Below are positions 7,580 to 16,950 of a stretch of 49,895 bases of DNA, one piece after another. The notes beneath the pieces were generated by a model. The model was given only the letters and a program-made list of their open reading frames with translations, did not search any database and was not told the origin of the DNA. Position 1 is the first letter of the stretch. Each line of letters starts with the position of its first letter. Location: assembly GCA_030019435.1 (NCBI GenBank), contig JASEEV010000010.1:1-49895 (forward strand), written 5' to 3'. The stretch comes from Methanocellales archaeon (GTDB taxonomy: Archaea > Halobacteriota > UBA148). Position numbers and translations under genes: made by a program.

Positions 7580-8784
7580 GGCATTACCAAAATCTTGGCC
7601 TCTCCATGCTTTTTCATCACCTCTTCCAACGCCGCCCCCACATCTCTCACTGGTATGAAGAACGCCTTTTCCGCTAGATGGGCTGGCATCTCGGAGATGA
7701 TGTAAATGTCATGCTTTTCCGCTATCCGTGCGATCGCAGCAGCCATATGCCCTCCTAACTCGAAATTTCTCTCTAGCCGCTCGATCACATCTCTGGGCCT
7801 CTTCGCCTCGCTGATCCATTGCTCTAAAACATCATTGCCCAATCCCTCTGGGCATTCAGCCACTAAGATGATTGAGCCGCCCTCTGCACTGGCATGCTTT
7901 GCGTTGTCCAGGGCTTTGTATGCTTGATAGATATTGAGATCCTTGGGTGCACCACCAGCAGATGTTATCACTATATCCGCTCTCTCCTTTATGGGAATCT
8001 TATACATTTTGTCCACATAGGTGACTCCAGTTCTGTGCGCATGTATCGGGTGCCCTGCAACTACCCTGACGATCTCTCTTTTGGCATTCAGGACCACGTT
8101 CAGGATGAAATCCACGCCGAGCATCGTTCCAGCCTCTTCCATGTCTTCCCGAACTGGACTGTCCACGCATCCAGCTCTGGTGGTTGGCAAAAGCATCAGT
8201 TTGTGATTCATCTCTATCGTCTCCCTCGAGCTGACGCCTGGTAGAATGGACTTCGCGCCACCACTGTAACCTGCAAAGTAGTGAAGCTCGATGTTGCCAA
8301 CACAGACCACAATATCTGCATCGACGACATCTCTTAGGATGCTGACCTTCGTCCCCCTCCTAGTGGTGCCAAGATATACGCAATCGTCTACATCATGATT
8401 GATGCATTTAATTTGATCATAAACGTCTCCGACCAACAATCTTCTCTCTTCTTCGGTCAGTTTCCTGTGAAGCCCTGTTGCAAAAACGATCGTCACATCC
8501 TCGTTGGATATGCCGCCTTTGTTCAGCTCTTCCAATAAAGGAGGCAGCAACTTGGAGGAAGGCGTAGAACGCGTAATATCGCTGACTGCGATCGCCACCT
8601 TCTCGTGGGGATGCACCAACTCAGAAAGTTTTTTGCTGTTTATGGGATGCATCAGCGCTCTTTTGATCTCAGCCTCTTCATCTTGCCCGGGAAGCTCGTT
8701 TGGTTTGACGATTTGTGAATTGGCGGGTACGGTTACATCGATCTCTTTCTTCCCATATTTTAGCGCTAGACGCCTTGCGATCAT
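7549..8784 (-). CDS. LarA-like nickel-pincer racemase family protein
   Basis: This 411-residue protein has the LarA two-domain pattern: 'AVSDITRSTPSSKLL' (about residues 67-82), 'FATGLHRKLTEEE', 'GNIELHYFAGYSGGAKSILPG' (about 165-187) and a C-terminal alpha/beta domain. LarA uses a nickel-pincer nucleotide to epimerise alpha-hydroxy acids. Many homologues act on substrates other than lactate. The histidines and lysine of the family are present in these motifs. It overlaps the upstream regulator gene by ATGA, so it is probably under its control. No larB, larC or larE lies in the window. Confidence 0.85.
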   Translation of the reverse strand: MIARRLALKYGKKEIDVTVPANSQIVKPNELPGQDEEAEIKRALMHPINSKKLSELVHPHEKVAIAVSDITRSTPSSKLLPPLLEELNKGGISNEDVTIVFATGLHRKLTEEERRLLVGDVYDQIKCINHDVDDCVYLGTTRRGTKVSILRDVVDADIVVCVGNIELHYFAGYSGGAKSILPGVSSRETIEMNHKLMLLPTTRAGCVDSPVREDMEEAGTMLGVDFILNVVLNAKREIVRVVAGHPIHAHRTGVTYVDKMYKIPIKERADIVITSAGGAPKDLNIYQAYKALDNAKHASAEGGSIILVAECPEGLGNDVLEQWISEAKRPRDVIERLERNFELGGHMAAAIARIAEKHDIYIISEMPAHLAEKAFFIPVRDVGAALEEVMKKHGEAKILVMPYGNSTLPFI

Positions 8785-9302
8785 TGCTTTTCCTCAGCCA
8801 ACTCAAGTCTCTGACCCTTGATAGTCAATTTCTGAGACCGCTTTGCCACTCCCCTAATGAAGGAGGCACTCTGGTTTAGCGCTCTGCACAAGCCACTGGT
8901 CGATGTGTTCCCCATCTTTATCTCTCCCTCGATCTTGTTGACTATTTCACGAAATTCTTCATCATCGGAAAAGGCTATTCGGATCAAGTCGCTTAGCTCG
9001 TCCAGCCCACATTGAAAATTGGCTCTCACCTTGGAATAGGATGTATGAAACTCTTTGTCAGGAGTCTCCCCAGACTTGGGCATTCTCCACTGGCTCTCGA
9101 TCAACCCACCCTTTCGGAGTATCCTGAGACTCTCGCCCACATCAGCGCCTACTGCTTTCTCCAACTCCTCTTTGGTCATCCAGCTGGAGGAGAGCTCGTT
9201 GAACACCTTTTTATGGACATCTGATCCAAATGCTTGTATCAATGGAACCAGATCTGCAGGGTCGTTAACGATTCGAGTTCGCTTGGGCATTCTTTTCCCC
9301 AA
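8781..9302 (-). CDS. ArsR-like winged-helix regulator
   Basis: This 173-residue protein has a helix-turn-helix region near residues 20-75 (DVHKKVFNELSSSWMTKEELEKAVGADVGESLRILRKGGLIES), followed by a helical C-terminal part. It resembles methanogen ArsR/HTH_20-like regulators without a metal-binding Cys set. It may start at ATG 9302 or ATG 9290 (MPKRTRIV). It is translationally coupled to the LarA-like gene and probably regulates that transcription unit. The inducer is unknown. Confidence 0.65.
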   Translation of the reverse strand: MGKRMPKRTRIVNDPADLVPLIQAFGSDVHKKVFNELSSSWMTKEELEKAVGADVGESLRILRKGGLIESQWRMPKSGETPDKEFHTSYSKVRANFQCGLDELSDLIRIAFSDDEEFREIVNKIEGEIKMGNTSTSGLCRALNQSASFIRGVAKRSQKLTIKGQRLELAEEKQ

Positions 9303-9387
9303 ACATATTTCTCGTCAAATCCAATAAAGGTTTGGAAGCGTTATGATAAAGATCGAATTAGGGCATGCAATCAGACTGTTGGCTTGA

Positions 9388-9810
9388 TCATGATCTCCTC
9401 GAGACCACTTTCCCGCCTGCTTTGACTCGTTTGGTGTTCACCCTACCGATCATCTGGACATCGCCACCGGCCTGAATGTGATCCATCGTGACTCCGGGTC
9501 GGATCAACGCATTGCCCCCACAGAGCACATCTCCATCTATCCTCGCTCCATCCAACAGTTTCAACTCATCTTCGACTTGGACATTTCCCCTAATATGTGT
9601 GCTGGGCCCAAGTATGGCATACTTTGCGGTCACATTCCCCTTGACCTCTGAAGATTTTCCGAGCTCTAGTGTGCCAGAGACGGCTAAGTCGCCCCAGAAG
9701 TACACCCTTCCACCAACTATCAGGTTTCCATCCACGTTGAAGTCTCGGTCAACAAATGACCTACGCAAAATCACATACGTGTTCGTGTCAACGTGTTTCT
9801 TGATGACCAT
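9388..9810 (-). CDS. bactofilin-like polymer-forming beta-helix protein
   Basis: About 140 residues are dominated by repeated beta-helix rungs (VDGNLIVGGRVYFWGDLAVSGTLELG, SEVKGNVTAKYAILGPSTHIRGNVQVEDEL, ARIDGDVLCGG). These hydrophobic/Gly repeats are typical of bactofilins (DUF583), which form cytoskeletal or surface-associated filaments. I chose ATG 9810 (MVIKKHVDTN) with GGTGA upstream. The longer ORF-track start at 9927 would run back into the preceding prenyltransferase gene. It follows the lipid gene by eight bases, which suggests an envelope role. No membrane segment or signal peptide is visible. Confidence 0.7.
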   Translation of the reverse strand: MVIKKHVDTNTYVILRRSFVDRDFNVDGNLIVGGRVYFWGDLAVSGTLELGKSSEVKGNVTAKYAILGPSTHIRGNVQVEDELKLLDGARIDGDVLCGGNALIRPGVTMDHIQAGGDVQMIGRVNTKRVKAGGKVVSRRS

Positions 9811-9818
9811 TTTTTCAC

Positions 9819-10637
9819 CTATATCATCGCTCCAATGACGAAAGCGAGCAATGCCACCATCATTCCACTTTTGAGAAACGACGACGATCTCGATGGCCTT
9901 TTGCTCATAATCGCGGCTAAGAAGCACACATCTGCTAAGCCTACGACTACTAAGTACGGCATCCCAAGAATCTTGAGCGGCAATGGGCTCAATACTATGG
10001 CCGCAATGATAAACATCGATGCTATGGCTGCAGACCTCTCTCTCCCAATTGCAATCGGCAATGTCATGATGCCCTCCTTTCTATCGCCTTCCATATCCTC
10101 TATGTCCTTTACGATCTCCCTGCCTATCGTGGCTAACATTGCAAGCATGAAGAGCACTGATGTGATCACGAGCGCACCTACGGCTGCTCCACCAAACAGA
10201 AACGTCGAGCCTACTAGATAGCCAATGCACATGTTGCCCCACAATATAGTTCTCTTCAACGCGCGTGCATAATAGATCAGAACTAGTGAGTTGACCAGTG
10301 CGATGAGGAGGCATATTGGGTTTATGAAACACGAGAGCACTATACCAATGACGAACAGACTTAGAGAGAAAAGGAGGGCATTTCTTGGGCTAATTCTTCC
10401 AGAGGGTATCGGTCTATCTGGACGGTTGACCGCATCTATCTTGGCATCGTAAAAATCGTTGATCGCATTGCCGCCAGCGGTGATCATGCATCCGACGATG
10501 AATGCAAGCGCTATAGGGTGTATGTGCCCGATGAACACGCTTCCTGCCCCTATCAAACCACCGATCACGATTGCGAGTCCAGCCATCACGCAATTCAGTG
10601 GTCTAGCCAGCTCAATATATCTAGTCACCTCTCCCAA
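9819..10637 (-). CDS. digeranylgeranylglyceryl phosphate synthase (UbiA family)
   Basis: This integral membrane prenyltransferase adds the second geranylgeranyl ether chain to geranylgeranylglyceryl phosphate in archaeal lipid synthesis. It has about eight hydrophobic segments in 272 residues. The two Asp-rich motifs are visible: [24 protein letters not shown] (about residues 60-83) and [12 protein letters not shown] (about 180-191). The start is TTG 10637 or GTG 10628, and both overlap the end of nadA. The archaeal setting makes a ubiquinone or menaquinone role unlikely. Confidence 0.88.
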   Translation of the reverse strand: MGEVTRYIELARPLNCVMAGLAIVIGGLIGAGSVFIGHIHPIALAFIVGCMITAGGNAINDFYDAKIDAVNRPDRPIPSGRISPRNALLFSLSLFVIGIVLSCFINPICLLIALVNSLVLIYYARALKRTILWGNMCIGYLVGSTFLFGGAAVGALVITSVLFMLAMLATIGREIVKDIEDMEGDRKEGIMTLPIAIGRERSAAIASMFIIAAIVLSPLPLKILGMPYLVVVGLADVCFLAAIMSKRPSRSSSFLKSGMMVALLAFVIGAMI

Positions 10638-11535
10638 CCTCTAACATTCGATCCAATGCACGTTTCGCTCTAGCACGCACACCCTCTGGGACTCTGATCT
10701 GGTGCTCCATGCTCTCCAACGCCCTAGCCACTTTATCCAATGTGTTCAACTTCATATTTGGACATATAGCCCTATCATGTGCGGGATAAAATTTCTTATT
10801 TGGGTTCTCCTTTTGGAGGCGATAGAGTATTCCTACTTCAGTGCCGATGATGAATTCCTCTGCTGAGGATCTTTTAGCGTGCTGAATCATGCCATCGGTG
10901 CTAAACGCACAGTCCGCAAGTTCTATCACCTCGGGTCTGCATTCTGGGTGTACTATTACCTCAGCATCTGGGTGCTTAGCCTTAGCCGATAGAATATCGC
11001 CCCTCAAAATATAGTGATGGGTTGGGCAAATGCCATTCCAATGGATGACCTCCTTATCGGTGTTGGACGCTACATATAATGATAGGTTCTTGTCCGGAAC
11101 GAAAAGCACCTGCTCCCCCTCTAGTGAGTTCACGATATTGATCGCATTAGACGAGGTGCAGCATATGTCACTTTCTGCCTTAACTTCTGCGGAGGTGTTG
11201 ACATAGCAAACCACCACAGCGTCGGGATACTTCTCCTTTTCTGCTCTTAGCGCTTCAGCAGTGATCATCGCTGCCATCGGGCACGTTGCACTCATATCTG
11301 GCATTAGGACCGTTTTATCTGGGCTCAGTATACTTGCAGACTCTGCCATGAAGTCCACGCCACAAAAAACGATCACATCTGCATCGCTTGCTGCAGCTTT
11401 CTGACTTAATCCCAGCGAATCACCAACGTAATCTGCTATGTCTTGTATTTCCCCTAGTTGGTAGTTATGCGCAAGAATGATCGCATTTCTCTCTTCCTTT
11501 AGTTGACATATTCGCTCTGGCATATGAGGTACCAT
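10621..11535 (-). CDS. nadA: quinolinate synthase
   Basis: NadA condenses iminoaspartate with dihydroxyacetone phosphate to quinolinate, using a [4Fe-4S] cluster. This 304-residue protein shows 'AIILAHNYQ' at the N terminus, a Cys in [11 protein letters not shown], '[11 protein letters not shown]', [10 protein letters not shown] and [11 protein letters not shown]. These contain the conserved cluster cysteines. It forms the NAD de novo set with nadX (12159-12974) and nadC (13019-13837) nearby. It overlaps the UbiA-family gene start. Confidence 0.95.
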   Translation of the reverse strand: MVPHMPERICQLKEERNAIILAHNYQLGEIQDIADYVGDSLGLSQKAAASDADVIVFCGVDFMAESASILSPDKTVLMPDMSATCPMAAMITAEALRAEKEKYPDAVVVCYVNTSAEVKAESDICCTSSNAINIVNSLEGEQVLFVPDKNLSLYVASNTDKEVIHWNGICPTHHYILRGDILSAKAKHPDAEVIVHPECRPEVIELADCAFSTDGMIQHAKRSSAEEFIIGTEVGILYRLQKENPNKKFYPAHDRAICPNMKLNTLDKVARALESMEHQIRVPEGVRARAKRALDRMLEVGRGD

Positions 11536-11565
11536 GTTACTCTTATCCTTTTTAATATAGCCAAC

Positions 11566-11760
11566 TTACTTTTGAGTTGCTGCCTTAATTTCCTTTACGT
11601 CTCTCTCAATTCTCTCCAGCCTGTCGATTATCTCATACAAGAGCTTTATCAACTGGTTGGGGGTCTGGAAACTCATGTGCTCTGGTCTTAACTTCATTCT
11701 TCTCTCAAAGTCAACCAAATCTGCGATCTCGGGTATTCCTAGAGGGTATCCTTGCTCCAT
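11566..11760 (-). CDS. small hypothetical protein with coiled-coil C terminus
   Basis: This 64-residue protein (MEQGYPLGIPEIADLVDFERRMKLRPEHM...) has a C-terminal heptad-like helix LLYEIIDRLERIERDVKEIKA. I do not recognise a family. A strong ribosome-binding site AGGAGGTGA overlaps the stop of the upstream zinc-ribbon gene, which shows real, coupled translation. Together with that gene and the Lrp-like gene it forms a three-gene leftward cluster of very small proteins between nadA and nadX. Confidence 0.6.
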   Translation of the reverse strand: MEQGYPLGIPEIADLVDFERRMKLRPEHMSFQTPNQLIKLLYEIIDRLERIERDVKEIKAATQK

Positions 11761-11766
11761 ATATTA

Positions 11767-11892
11767 TCACCTCCTTTTCTTCAAAAATCTCACTCGACCA
11801 CATCTCTTGCACTTCTTGTATCTCATACCACGCTTCGTTTTGAACGTTCTCCAGCTCAGCTTTCCTCCACAGAGCTGGCATCTCACTTTCAT
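11767..11892 (-). CDS. 41-residue zinc-ribbon protein, absent from the ORF track
   Basis: Reading the minus strand from ATG 11892 gives MKVRCQLCGGKLSWRTFKTKRG... and a stop at 11767. Two CxxC knuckles (CQLC and CKRC) are separated by about 25 residues in a very basic protein with a KKRR tail. This is a minimal zinc ribbon likely to bind nucleic acid or a protein partner. It lies 17 bases after the Lrp-like gene and its stop overlaps the ribosome-binding site of the next small gene. Confidence 0.7.
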   Translation of the reverse strand: MKVRCQLCGGKLSWRTFKTKRGMRYKKCKRCGRVRFLKKRR

Positions 11893-11909
11893 CTGCTCAC
11901 CCCTGTGTT

Positions 11910-12134
11910 TCACTTTATCTTCTCGGTGAAAATCGTCCTAGTTTCTTGGATTCCACCTACTTTTCTGAGCTTTTCTGCTATCAAATCTATTACCGTCGAG
12001 GGATCTTTTGCATCGACCAGGATGTCATATTCTCCCGTGAGCAGGTAGACTTCGCTTACCTCATCTATCTTAGCGAGTTCCTTGGCAACGGCTTTCTCAT
12101 GACCCACAGCGGTTTTAACGATGACAAAAGCCAC
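11910..12134 (-). CDS. stand-alone AsnC/Lrp ligand-binding (RAM) domain protein
   Basis: This 74-residue protein (MAFVIVKTAVGHEKAVAKELAKIDEVSEVYLLTGEYDILVDAKD...) is a complete beta-alpha-beta RAM domain without the helix-turn-helix. Such SLRP-type proteins bind amino acids and can form mixed oligomers with full Lrp regulators. GTG 12134 is preceded by AGGAGGTGA at good spacing. Its place beside aspartate-consuming nadX and nadA suggests amino-acid sensing. That link is inference. Confidence 0.85.
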   Translation of the reverse strand: MAFVIVKTAVGHEKAVAKELAKIDEVSEVYLLTGEYDILVDAKDPSTVIDLIAEKLRKVGGIQETRTIFTEKIK

Positions 12135-12158
12135 AGTTCTTCACCTCCTTTTTTCTTG

Positions 12159-12974
12159 TCAAGTTCCGATCTGGATTGGATCTGCAATTCTCCGCAGCGT
12201 TGCTATGGCGGACAATGCAGCCAGATAACTGGTTCTTGGATTAGCCGGAGATGGAACGTTCTCCACCCTTGTTTCAAACTTACCGAACTCACCATCCACA
12301 CAAATTTCATGAACGTTTCTTTCCAGCGTTGGATCAGCTATGATCCGAATCTTGGTGTTTTGAGCACCTATGCCAGCAAGGCTTAGTGTTGCAGCCACAT
12401 TTACATTATCGGGAAATCCCTTGACGGCATCTTCTGCGCTTCCTTCGAATATGATGGTCGGTTTCTCTAACGTACTCAGATCCACTTTGTGTTGCTCGAT
12501 ATAAGGCGCTCTCTCCAGAGAGGATGGCGGCTTCCTAGTGGTAAGCATGATTGAGCGTATTTTTCCTATAGAGGCGGATTTCAGTCCGTCCAAGCCCACG
12601 ATTGCGCCAGATGGTAGATACACCTTGCAATCATGTTTCCTTGCTAAGATGGCAATCTCCTCTAGAAGCTCAAGGTTGATCAATGCCCCAACGCTCATGA
12701 TCATCACATCTTTGCCCTTCTTGAGCGCAGGAGGTGCTACCTCCCTCACTGCTGCTTGGGATGCGCACTCTATTACCAAGTCCACCGCATCTATTAACTC
12801 TGCGGCACTCATCACTTTGGGCGGCGATCTCAGGGAGGATGCAAATTTTAACGCTGATTCAGGTTTTCGGTCCACTAGCGCTACCAATTGGGCATCGATG
12901 ATTCCTTGGTCGACTGCCCTGCAGATCTCCTTCCCAATCGCGCCGCATCCTACTATTCCTATCTTGATCATCAA
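12159..12974 (-). CDS. nadX: L-aspartate dehydrogenase
   Basis: NadX oxidises L-aspartate to iminoaspartate, the substrate of NadA, and replaces the oxygen-dependent NadB. The Rossmann start MMIKIGIVGCGAIGKEI carries the GxGxxG motif. The catalytic-domain motif 'MSVGALIN...LPSGAIVGLDGLKSA' and a central PDNVNVAATLSLAGIG follow. The length of about 271 residues is typical. It is divergent from nadC across about 45 bases, so both may share a control region. Confidence 0.93.
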   Translation of the reverse strand: MMIKIGIVGCGAIGKEICRAVDQGIIDAQLVALVDRKPESALKFASSLRSPPKVMSAAELIDAVDLVIECASQAAVREVAPPALKKGKDVMIMSVGALINLELLEEIAILARKHDCKVYLPSGAIVGLDGLKSASIGKIRSIMLTTRKPPSSLERAPYIEQHKVDLSTLEKPTIIFEGSAEDAVKGFPDNVNVAATLSLAGIGAQNTKIRIIADPTLERNVHEICVDGEFGKFETRVENVPSPANPRTSYLAALSAIATLRRIADPIQIGT

Positions 12975-13018
12975 AGGAAACTAATATATCGGAGGCATGA
13001 AATTGTTTACGGTGAAAA

Positions 13019-13837
13019 ATGATGATTATTAACCTGGAGCGCTTCCTCAAAGAGGATATCGGGTCCGGAGATATTTCCGGGGCTGTGGTTCCTGACGTTC
13101 CTGTGAGAGCGCAGATTAAGGCTGATGAGTCCGGAGTCTTAGCAGGACTTGAGGAAGCCAAAGCGGTGTTTGAGCATTTTGCGCTCGATGTTGAGTCCAA
13201 GTTTAGCGATGGGGCAGAGATTAAAAAAGGAGACGTAATCCTCGAGGTGAGCGGCAGCTCCAGATCAATTCTCGCAGCAGAGCGCTTGGCATTAAACTTC
13301 TTAGGAAGGATGAGTGGTATCGCCTCTCTGACTAGGGAGTGTGTTAAGAGGAGCAAGGGCATCACGATTGCTGGTACAAGAAAGACCACACCTGGCTTCA
13401 GGAAATATGAGAAAAAGGCAATCGCAATTGGGGGAGGAGACCCCCATAGATCTAGCCTAGCTGACGCTGTATTGATCAAGGATAATCACATCAAGGTTGC
13501 AGGTCTGGAAAGCGCCATCAGGAATGCGAAAAAGGTCCATCCTACAAAGGAAATCGAAATCGAAGTGGATAATGCTAAGGATGCGATTAAAGCAGCACAG
13601 CTTGGCGTTGATATCATAATGTTCGACAATATGGCTCCAGAGGATATCAGGGGCGCTGTGGAGAAATTGAAGAAAGCGGGCCTGCGAACTAGGGTGAGGC
13701 TTGAGGCATCTGGTGGCATCAGCACGGAAAACATCGGCGAATTCGCAAGAACTGGCGTCGATATGATATCGTTGGGAGTGCTCACTCACTCCTCCCCATG
13801 GGTGGGTTTCAGTTTAGACGTCGTTAGTACACGCTAA
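13019..13837 (+). CDS. nadC: nicotinate-nucleotide pyrophosphorylase (carboxylating)
   Basis: NadC converts quinolinate and PRPP to nicotinate mononucleotide. '[11 protein letters not shown]' lies near the N terminus, '[27 protein letters not shown]' near residues 118-143, and 'LIKDNHI' plus '[10 protein letters not shown]' follow. These contain the phosphate- and quinolinate-binding basic residues. The full length is 272 residues. It completes the nadA-nadX-nadC set. Its 3' end overlaps the convergent glnA by 14 bases. Confidence 0.95.
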   Translation: MMIINLERFLKEDIGSGDISGAVVPDVPVRAQIKADESGVLAGLEEAKAVFEHFALDVESKFSDGAEIKKGDVILEVSGSSRSILAAERLALNFLGRMSGIASLTRECVKRSKGITIAGTRKTTPGFRKYEKKAIAIGGGDPHRSSLADAVLIKDNHIKVAGLESAIRNAKKVHPTKEIEIEVDNAKDAIKAAQLGVDIIMFDNMAPEDIRGAVEKLKKAGLRTRVRLEASGGISTENIGEFARTGVDMISLGVLTHSSPWVGFSLDVVSTR

Positions 13838-15155
13838 TATACTGGTCGATCTCCCACCCATGGACTCGTGCCTGATAGAGACTCCATTCCGTTCGCTTTG
13901 CTTCGACAAAATGCTCGTAGATGTGCTTGCTCAAGGCGGACTTGATCACTTCATCTTTGGCTAATTCGTCTAGAGCCTCTTTGAGATCCTTTGGGAGAAT
14001 TCCGATTCCTAGCTTTTCTCTCTCTTTTTCACTCATCGCAAAAATGTTTCTGTTTATTGGCTCACCAGGGTCGATCTTGTTCTTGATGCCATCCAAGCCT
14101 GCCTTTAGCATCACCGATAAAGCCAAATATGGATTACAAGACGGATCTGGACTTCGTAACTCTACCCTTGTTCCGACGCCCCTGCGCGCTGGCACTCTGA
14201 CCAATGGGGACCTGTTCCGCTCAGACCATGCAATGTGTATTGGCGCCTCATAGCCCGGGACGAGACGCTTGTATGAGTTGATCAACGGGTTTGTGATTGC
14301 AGTCATCCCTCGTGCGTGTGCCAACAAACCTCCCATGTAATGCATCGCAGTCTCGCTTAGTTGGTATGGGGCATCCGGGTCATAGAATGCGTTCTTCTTG
14401 CCAGCAAACAGGCTCTGGTGAGTGTGCATACCAGACCCATACTCACCGAAGAGGGGTTTTGGCATGAACGTTGCATGCAAGTCGTGTCTCTGTGCGATGA
14501 TCCTGACTATGAACTTGAACGTGATGAGATTATCCGCCGCCGTCAGTGCGTCAGCATGTTTAAAATCGATCTCATGTTGACCTGGTGCCACCTCATGATG
14601 GGATGCCTCGATTTCAAATCCCATCTGCTCTAGGGTGAGAACCATGTCCCGTCTTGCATTCTCGCCCAAGTCCACTGGGGAAAGATCGAAATAACTTCCT
14701 TGGTCATGCGTTTTTGTTGTTACAGATCCATTTTGGTCTCTTAGAAAAAGGAAGAACTCTGCCTCTGGTCCTACATTCATCGTGAAACCCATCTTTTCAG
14801 CCTCTTTTATCACTCTTTTCAAGTTATTTCGTGGACATCCTTCGAAAGGCTCACCATCTGGGTTATATACATCGCACATCAATCGCGCAACCGTGACATC
14901 ATTTGGTTTCCATGGAAATACGGTAAAAGTGGAGGGATCAGGTCTGAGAAACATGTCCGACTCCTCGATCCGGACAAAGCCCTCTATTGAGGATCCGTCG
15001 AACATCAACTCGCCTTCCAGCGCCTTCTCCAATTGTGAAACGGGAATTGCGACGTTTTTTACGACCCCCATGATATCTGTGAACTGCAGTCTGACGAATC
15101 TTACATTGTGTCTCTCCACTGCCTCGAACACATCCTTCTTTTTTGTGCTCATCAT
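13824..15155 (-). CDS. glnA: glutamine synthetase type I
   Basis: GlnA makes glutamine from glutamate, ammonia and ATP in the cytosol. The 443-residue protein shows the latch '[10 protein letters not shown]' (about residues 51-60), '[14 protein letters not shown]', '[11 protein letters not shown]', '[14 protein letters not shown]' and '[12 protein letters not shown]'. No NLYDLPPEE-type adenylylation site is present, so it is the GSI-alpha type controlled by feedback and transcription rather than by GlnE. It lies within a nitrogen cluster with glutamate synthase and nrpR. I found no clear NrpR-like operator in its own short upstream region. Confidence 0.97.
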   Translation of the reverse strand: MMSTKKKDVFEAVERHNVRFVRLQFTDIMGVVKNVAIPVSQLEKALEGELMFDGSSIEGFVRIEESDMFLRPDPSTFTVFPWKPNDVTVARLMCDVYNPDGEPFEGCPRNNLKRVIKEAEKMGFTMNVGPEAEFFLFLRDQNGSVTTKTHDQGSYFDLSPVDLGENARRDMVLTLEQMGFEIEASHHEVAPGQHEIDFKHADALTAADNLITFKFIVRIIAQRHDLHATFMPKPLFGEYGSGMHTHQSLFAGKKNAFYDPDAPYQLSETAMHYMGGLLAHARGMTAITNPLINSYKRLVPGYEAPIHIAWSERNRSPLVRVPARRGVGTRVELRSPDPSCNPYLALSVMLKAGLDGIKNKIDPGEPINRNIFAMSEKEREKLGIGILPKDLKEALDELAKDEVIKSALSKHIYEHFVEAKRTEWSLYQARVHGWEIDQYISVY

Positions 15156-15197
15156 TCATCCCTCTTATCTAAATAGATTGGATTCTCTCTATATGAA

Positions 15198-16013
15198 TTA
15201 TATCCTCATTGGAATGCCCTTTTTGCTTAGGTATTCTTTTACCTCACCGATCGTGCATTCACCATAGTGAAATATGCTTGCAGCTAGGCAAGCATCTGCT
15301 CCATTGATAAAGGCTTCATACATGTGCTCAATGTTACCACATCCACCAGATGCGATCACTGGAATATCTACTGCCTCTGCGATTGCATGGATGATGGGAA
15401 TGTCATACCCATCTTTGGTTCCATCTCTGTCCTTGGAGGTGAGCAAAATTTCACCAGCGCCAAGTCCCTCTGCTTCTGCTGCCCACTGAACTGCATCTCT
15501 CCCTGTTGCCTTGCGACCGCCATAGATCACAACATCATACCATGCAACAGAGCCATCCTCTAGCTTGATAAGGGTTTTATCTTTTGCCCTAGCCAAATTT
15601 CGCTTGCAATCAATTGCAACTACGACGCACGCAGAGCCAAACGTTTTTACAGCGTCTTTGATCAACCTAGGATTTTCAACTGCAGCTGTGTTAATCCCCA
15701 CTTTGTCTGCACAGGCATCAAGAACTTTTTTGAAATCGTCTAGGCTCCTTATTCCTCCCCCAACACATAGCGGAATGGAAACTTGCTCAGCCACTTTTTT
15801 TACGATATTAACCATTGTCTCCCTATTTTCAACAGAGGCGGTAATATCCAGGAAAACAAGTTCATCTGCCCCCTCCTCATCATACCTTTTCGCAAGCTCG
15901 ATCGGATCACCAGCATACCTGAGCTCCTCGAACTCTATGCCCTTGACCACTACCGCCCTCTTTTTTTCATCGAGGATCGTATCCAGACAAGGGATAATTC
16001 GTTTCATTTTCAT
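15198..16013 (-). CDS. hisF: imidazole glycerol phosphate synthase, cyclase subunit
   Basis: HisF is a TIM-barrel cyclase that uses ammonia from HisH to form imidazole glycerol phosphate. Catalytic aspartates are in RIIPCLDTI and VVAIDCKRN. '[13 protein letters not shown]' and '[11 protein letters not shown]' bind phosphate. ATG 16013 overlaps the guaA-B stop by one base (TGATG), and a GTG at 16016 is also possible. HisF yields AICAR, a purine intermediate, so its operon with GMP synthetase makes metabolic sense. hisA and hisB lie 27 kb away in this window. Confidence 0.95.
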   Translation of the reverse strand: MKMKRIIPCLDTILDEKKRAVVVKGIEFEELRYAGDPIELAKRYDEEGADELVFLDITASVENRETMVNIVKKVAEQVSIPLCVGGGIRSLDDFKKVLDACADKVGINTAAVENPRLIKDAVKTFGSACVVVAIDCKRNLARAKDKTLIKLEDGSVAWYDVVIYGGRKATGRDAVQWAAEAEGLGAGEILLTSKDRDGTKDGYDIPIIHAIAEAVDIPVIASGGCGNIEHMYEAFINGADACLAASIFHYGECTIGEVKEYLSKKGIPMRI

Positions 16014-16945
16014 CACTGAAATTCTATCGTTGCAGGAGGTTTATCCGTAAGAGAATAAAGTACATGGACGACCTCAGGAATCTCGGTCGTGAGCCTTCTC
16101 TCAATCTTTTTCAAGGTCTCCCAAGGGACATCCATTGCCTCAGCCGTCATGGCATCTTCGCTTCTAACCATTCGTACGACGATTATGTGTCCATAAGCTC
16201 TTTTGTCTTCACGAACGCCAGTAGCCCTATCGTTTAGCAGCACTGCCATAACTTGGAACGCTCCTATGTCTTCAGTTTCCTCTTCAACGACCTTTGTTGC
16301 CTTTCTCACTATTTCAACTCTCTCGCGTGTAACCTCGCCTAATACCCTAGTTGCCAAGCCAGGGCCAGGGAATGGTTTTCGCCCTGAGACTTCTTTTGGT
16401 AGAAGTAAACTTCTGGCTACTTCTCTCACTTGGTGCTTGTATATTTCCCTCAGAGGCTCGATTATTGTGAGTCCATAGCCTTCTGGATCAATACCTATTT
16501 GCTCGAGAACGTTGTGTTGGGTCTTGATCCCCCTGATGGTTTCAGCAACATCCGCGGCTATCGTGCCCTGCACTAAGCAAGTTGCGTTCTCTTCTCTCAC
16601 CGTTCTGCCAAGAACAGAATAGAAAGTATTTCGAAATGCCTTTCTCTTTTCTTCTGGGTCAGTAATTCCCTTTAGCGAAGCAAAGAATTCGTCTCTCGCA
16701 TCCACAAGCCTGGCTTTCATGTTCTGTTGTTTAAAGAAGCTTATAACTTGCTCTCCCTCGCCTTCCCGCATCAATCCATCATCGATGAAAACCGTCACCA
16801 ATCGTTCTCCTACGGCCTTATATGTTAGGATGGCGCAGACAGTACTATCGACTCCGCCTGAGACTGCTATGACTGCTATGCGGTCCCCGATCTTCTCCTT
16901 GATCAAGCGAGTTTGTTCTTCTATAAATTTTACAGGATCGAACAT
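16013..16945 (-). CDS. guaAB: GMP synthetase subunit B (ATP pyrophosphatase half)
   Basis: Archaea split GMP synthetase into a glutaminase and this XMP-amidating subunit. The 310 residues show the PP-loop SGGVDST near residue 30, then '[12 protein letters not shown]', '[13 protein letters not shown]', '[13 protein letters not shown]' and a C-terminal dimerisation domain ending [11 protein letters not shown]. The glutaminase partner is not in the window. It sits five bases after the glutamate synthase gene and is coupled to hisF, so these genes probably form one nitrogen-metabolism transcript. Confidence 0.95.
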   Translation of the reverse strand: MFDPVKFIEEQTRLIKEKIGDRIAVIAVSGGVDSTVCAILTYKAVGERLVTVFIDDGLMREGEGEQVISFFKQQNMKARLVDARDEFFASLKGITDPEEKRKAFRNTFYSVLGRTVREENATCLVQGTIAADVAETIRGIKTQHNVLEQIGIDPEGYGLTIIEPLREIYKHQVREVARSLLLPKEVSGRKPFPGPGLATRVLGEVTRERVEIVRKATKVVEEETEDIGAFQVMAVLLNDRATGVREDKRAYGHIIVVRMVRSEDAMTAEAMDVPWETLKKIERRLTTEIPEVVHVLYSLTDKPPATIEFQ

Positions 16946-16950
16946 CTTTA

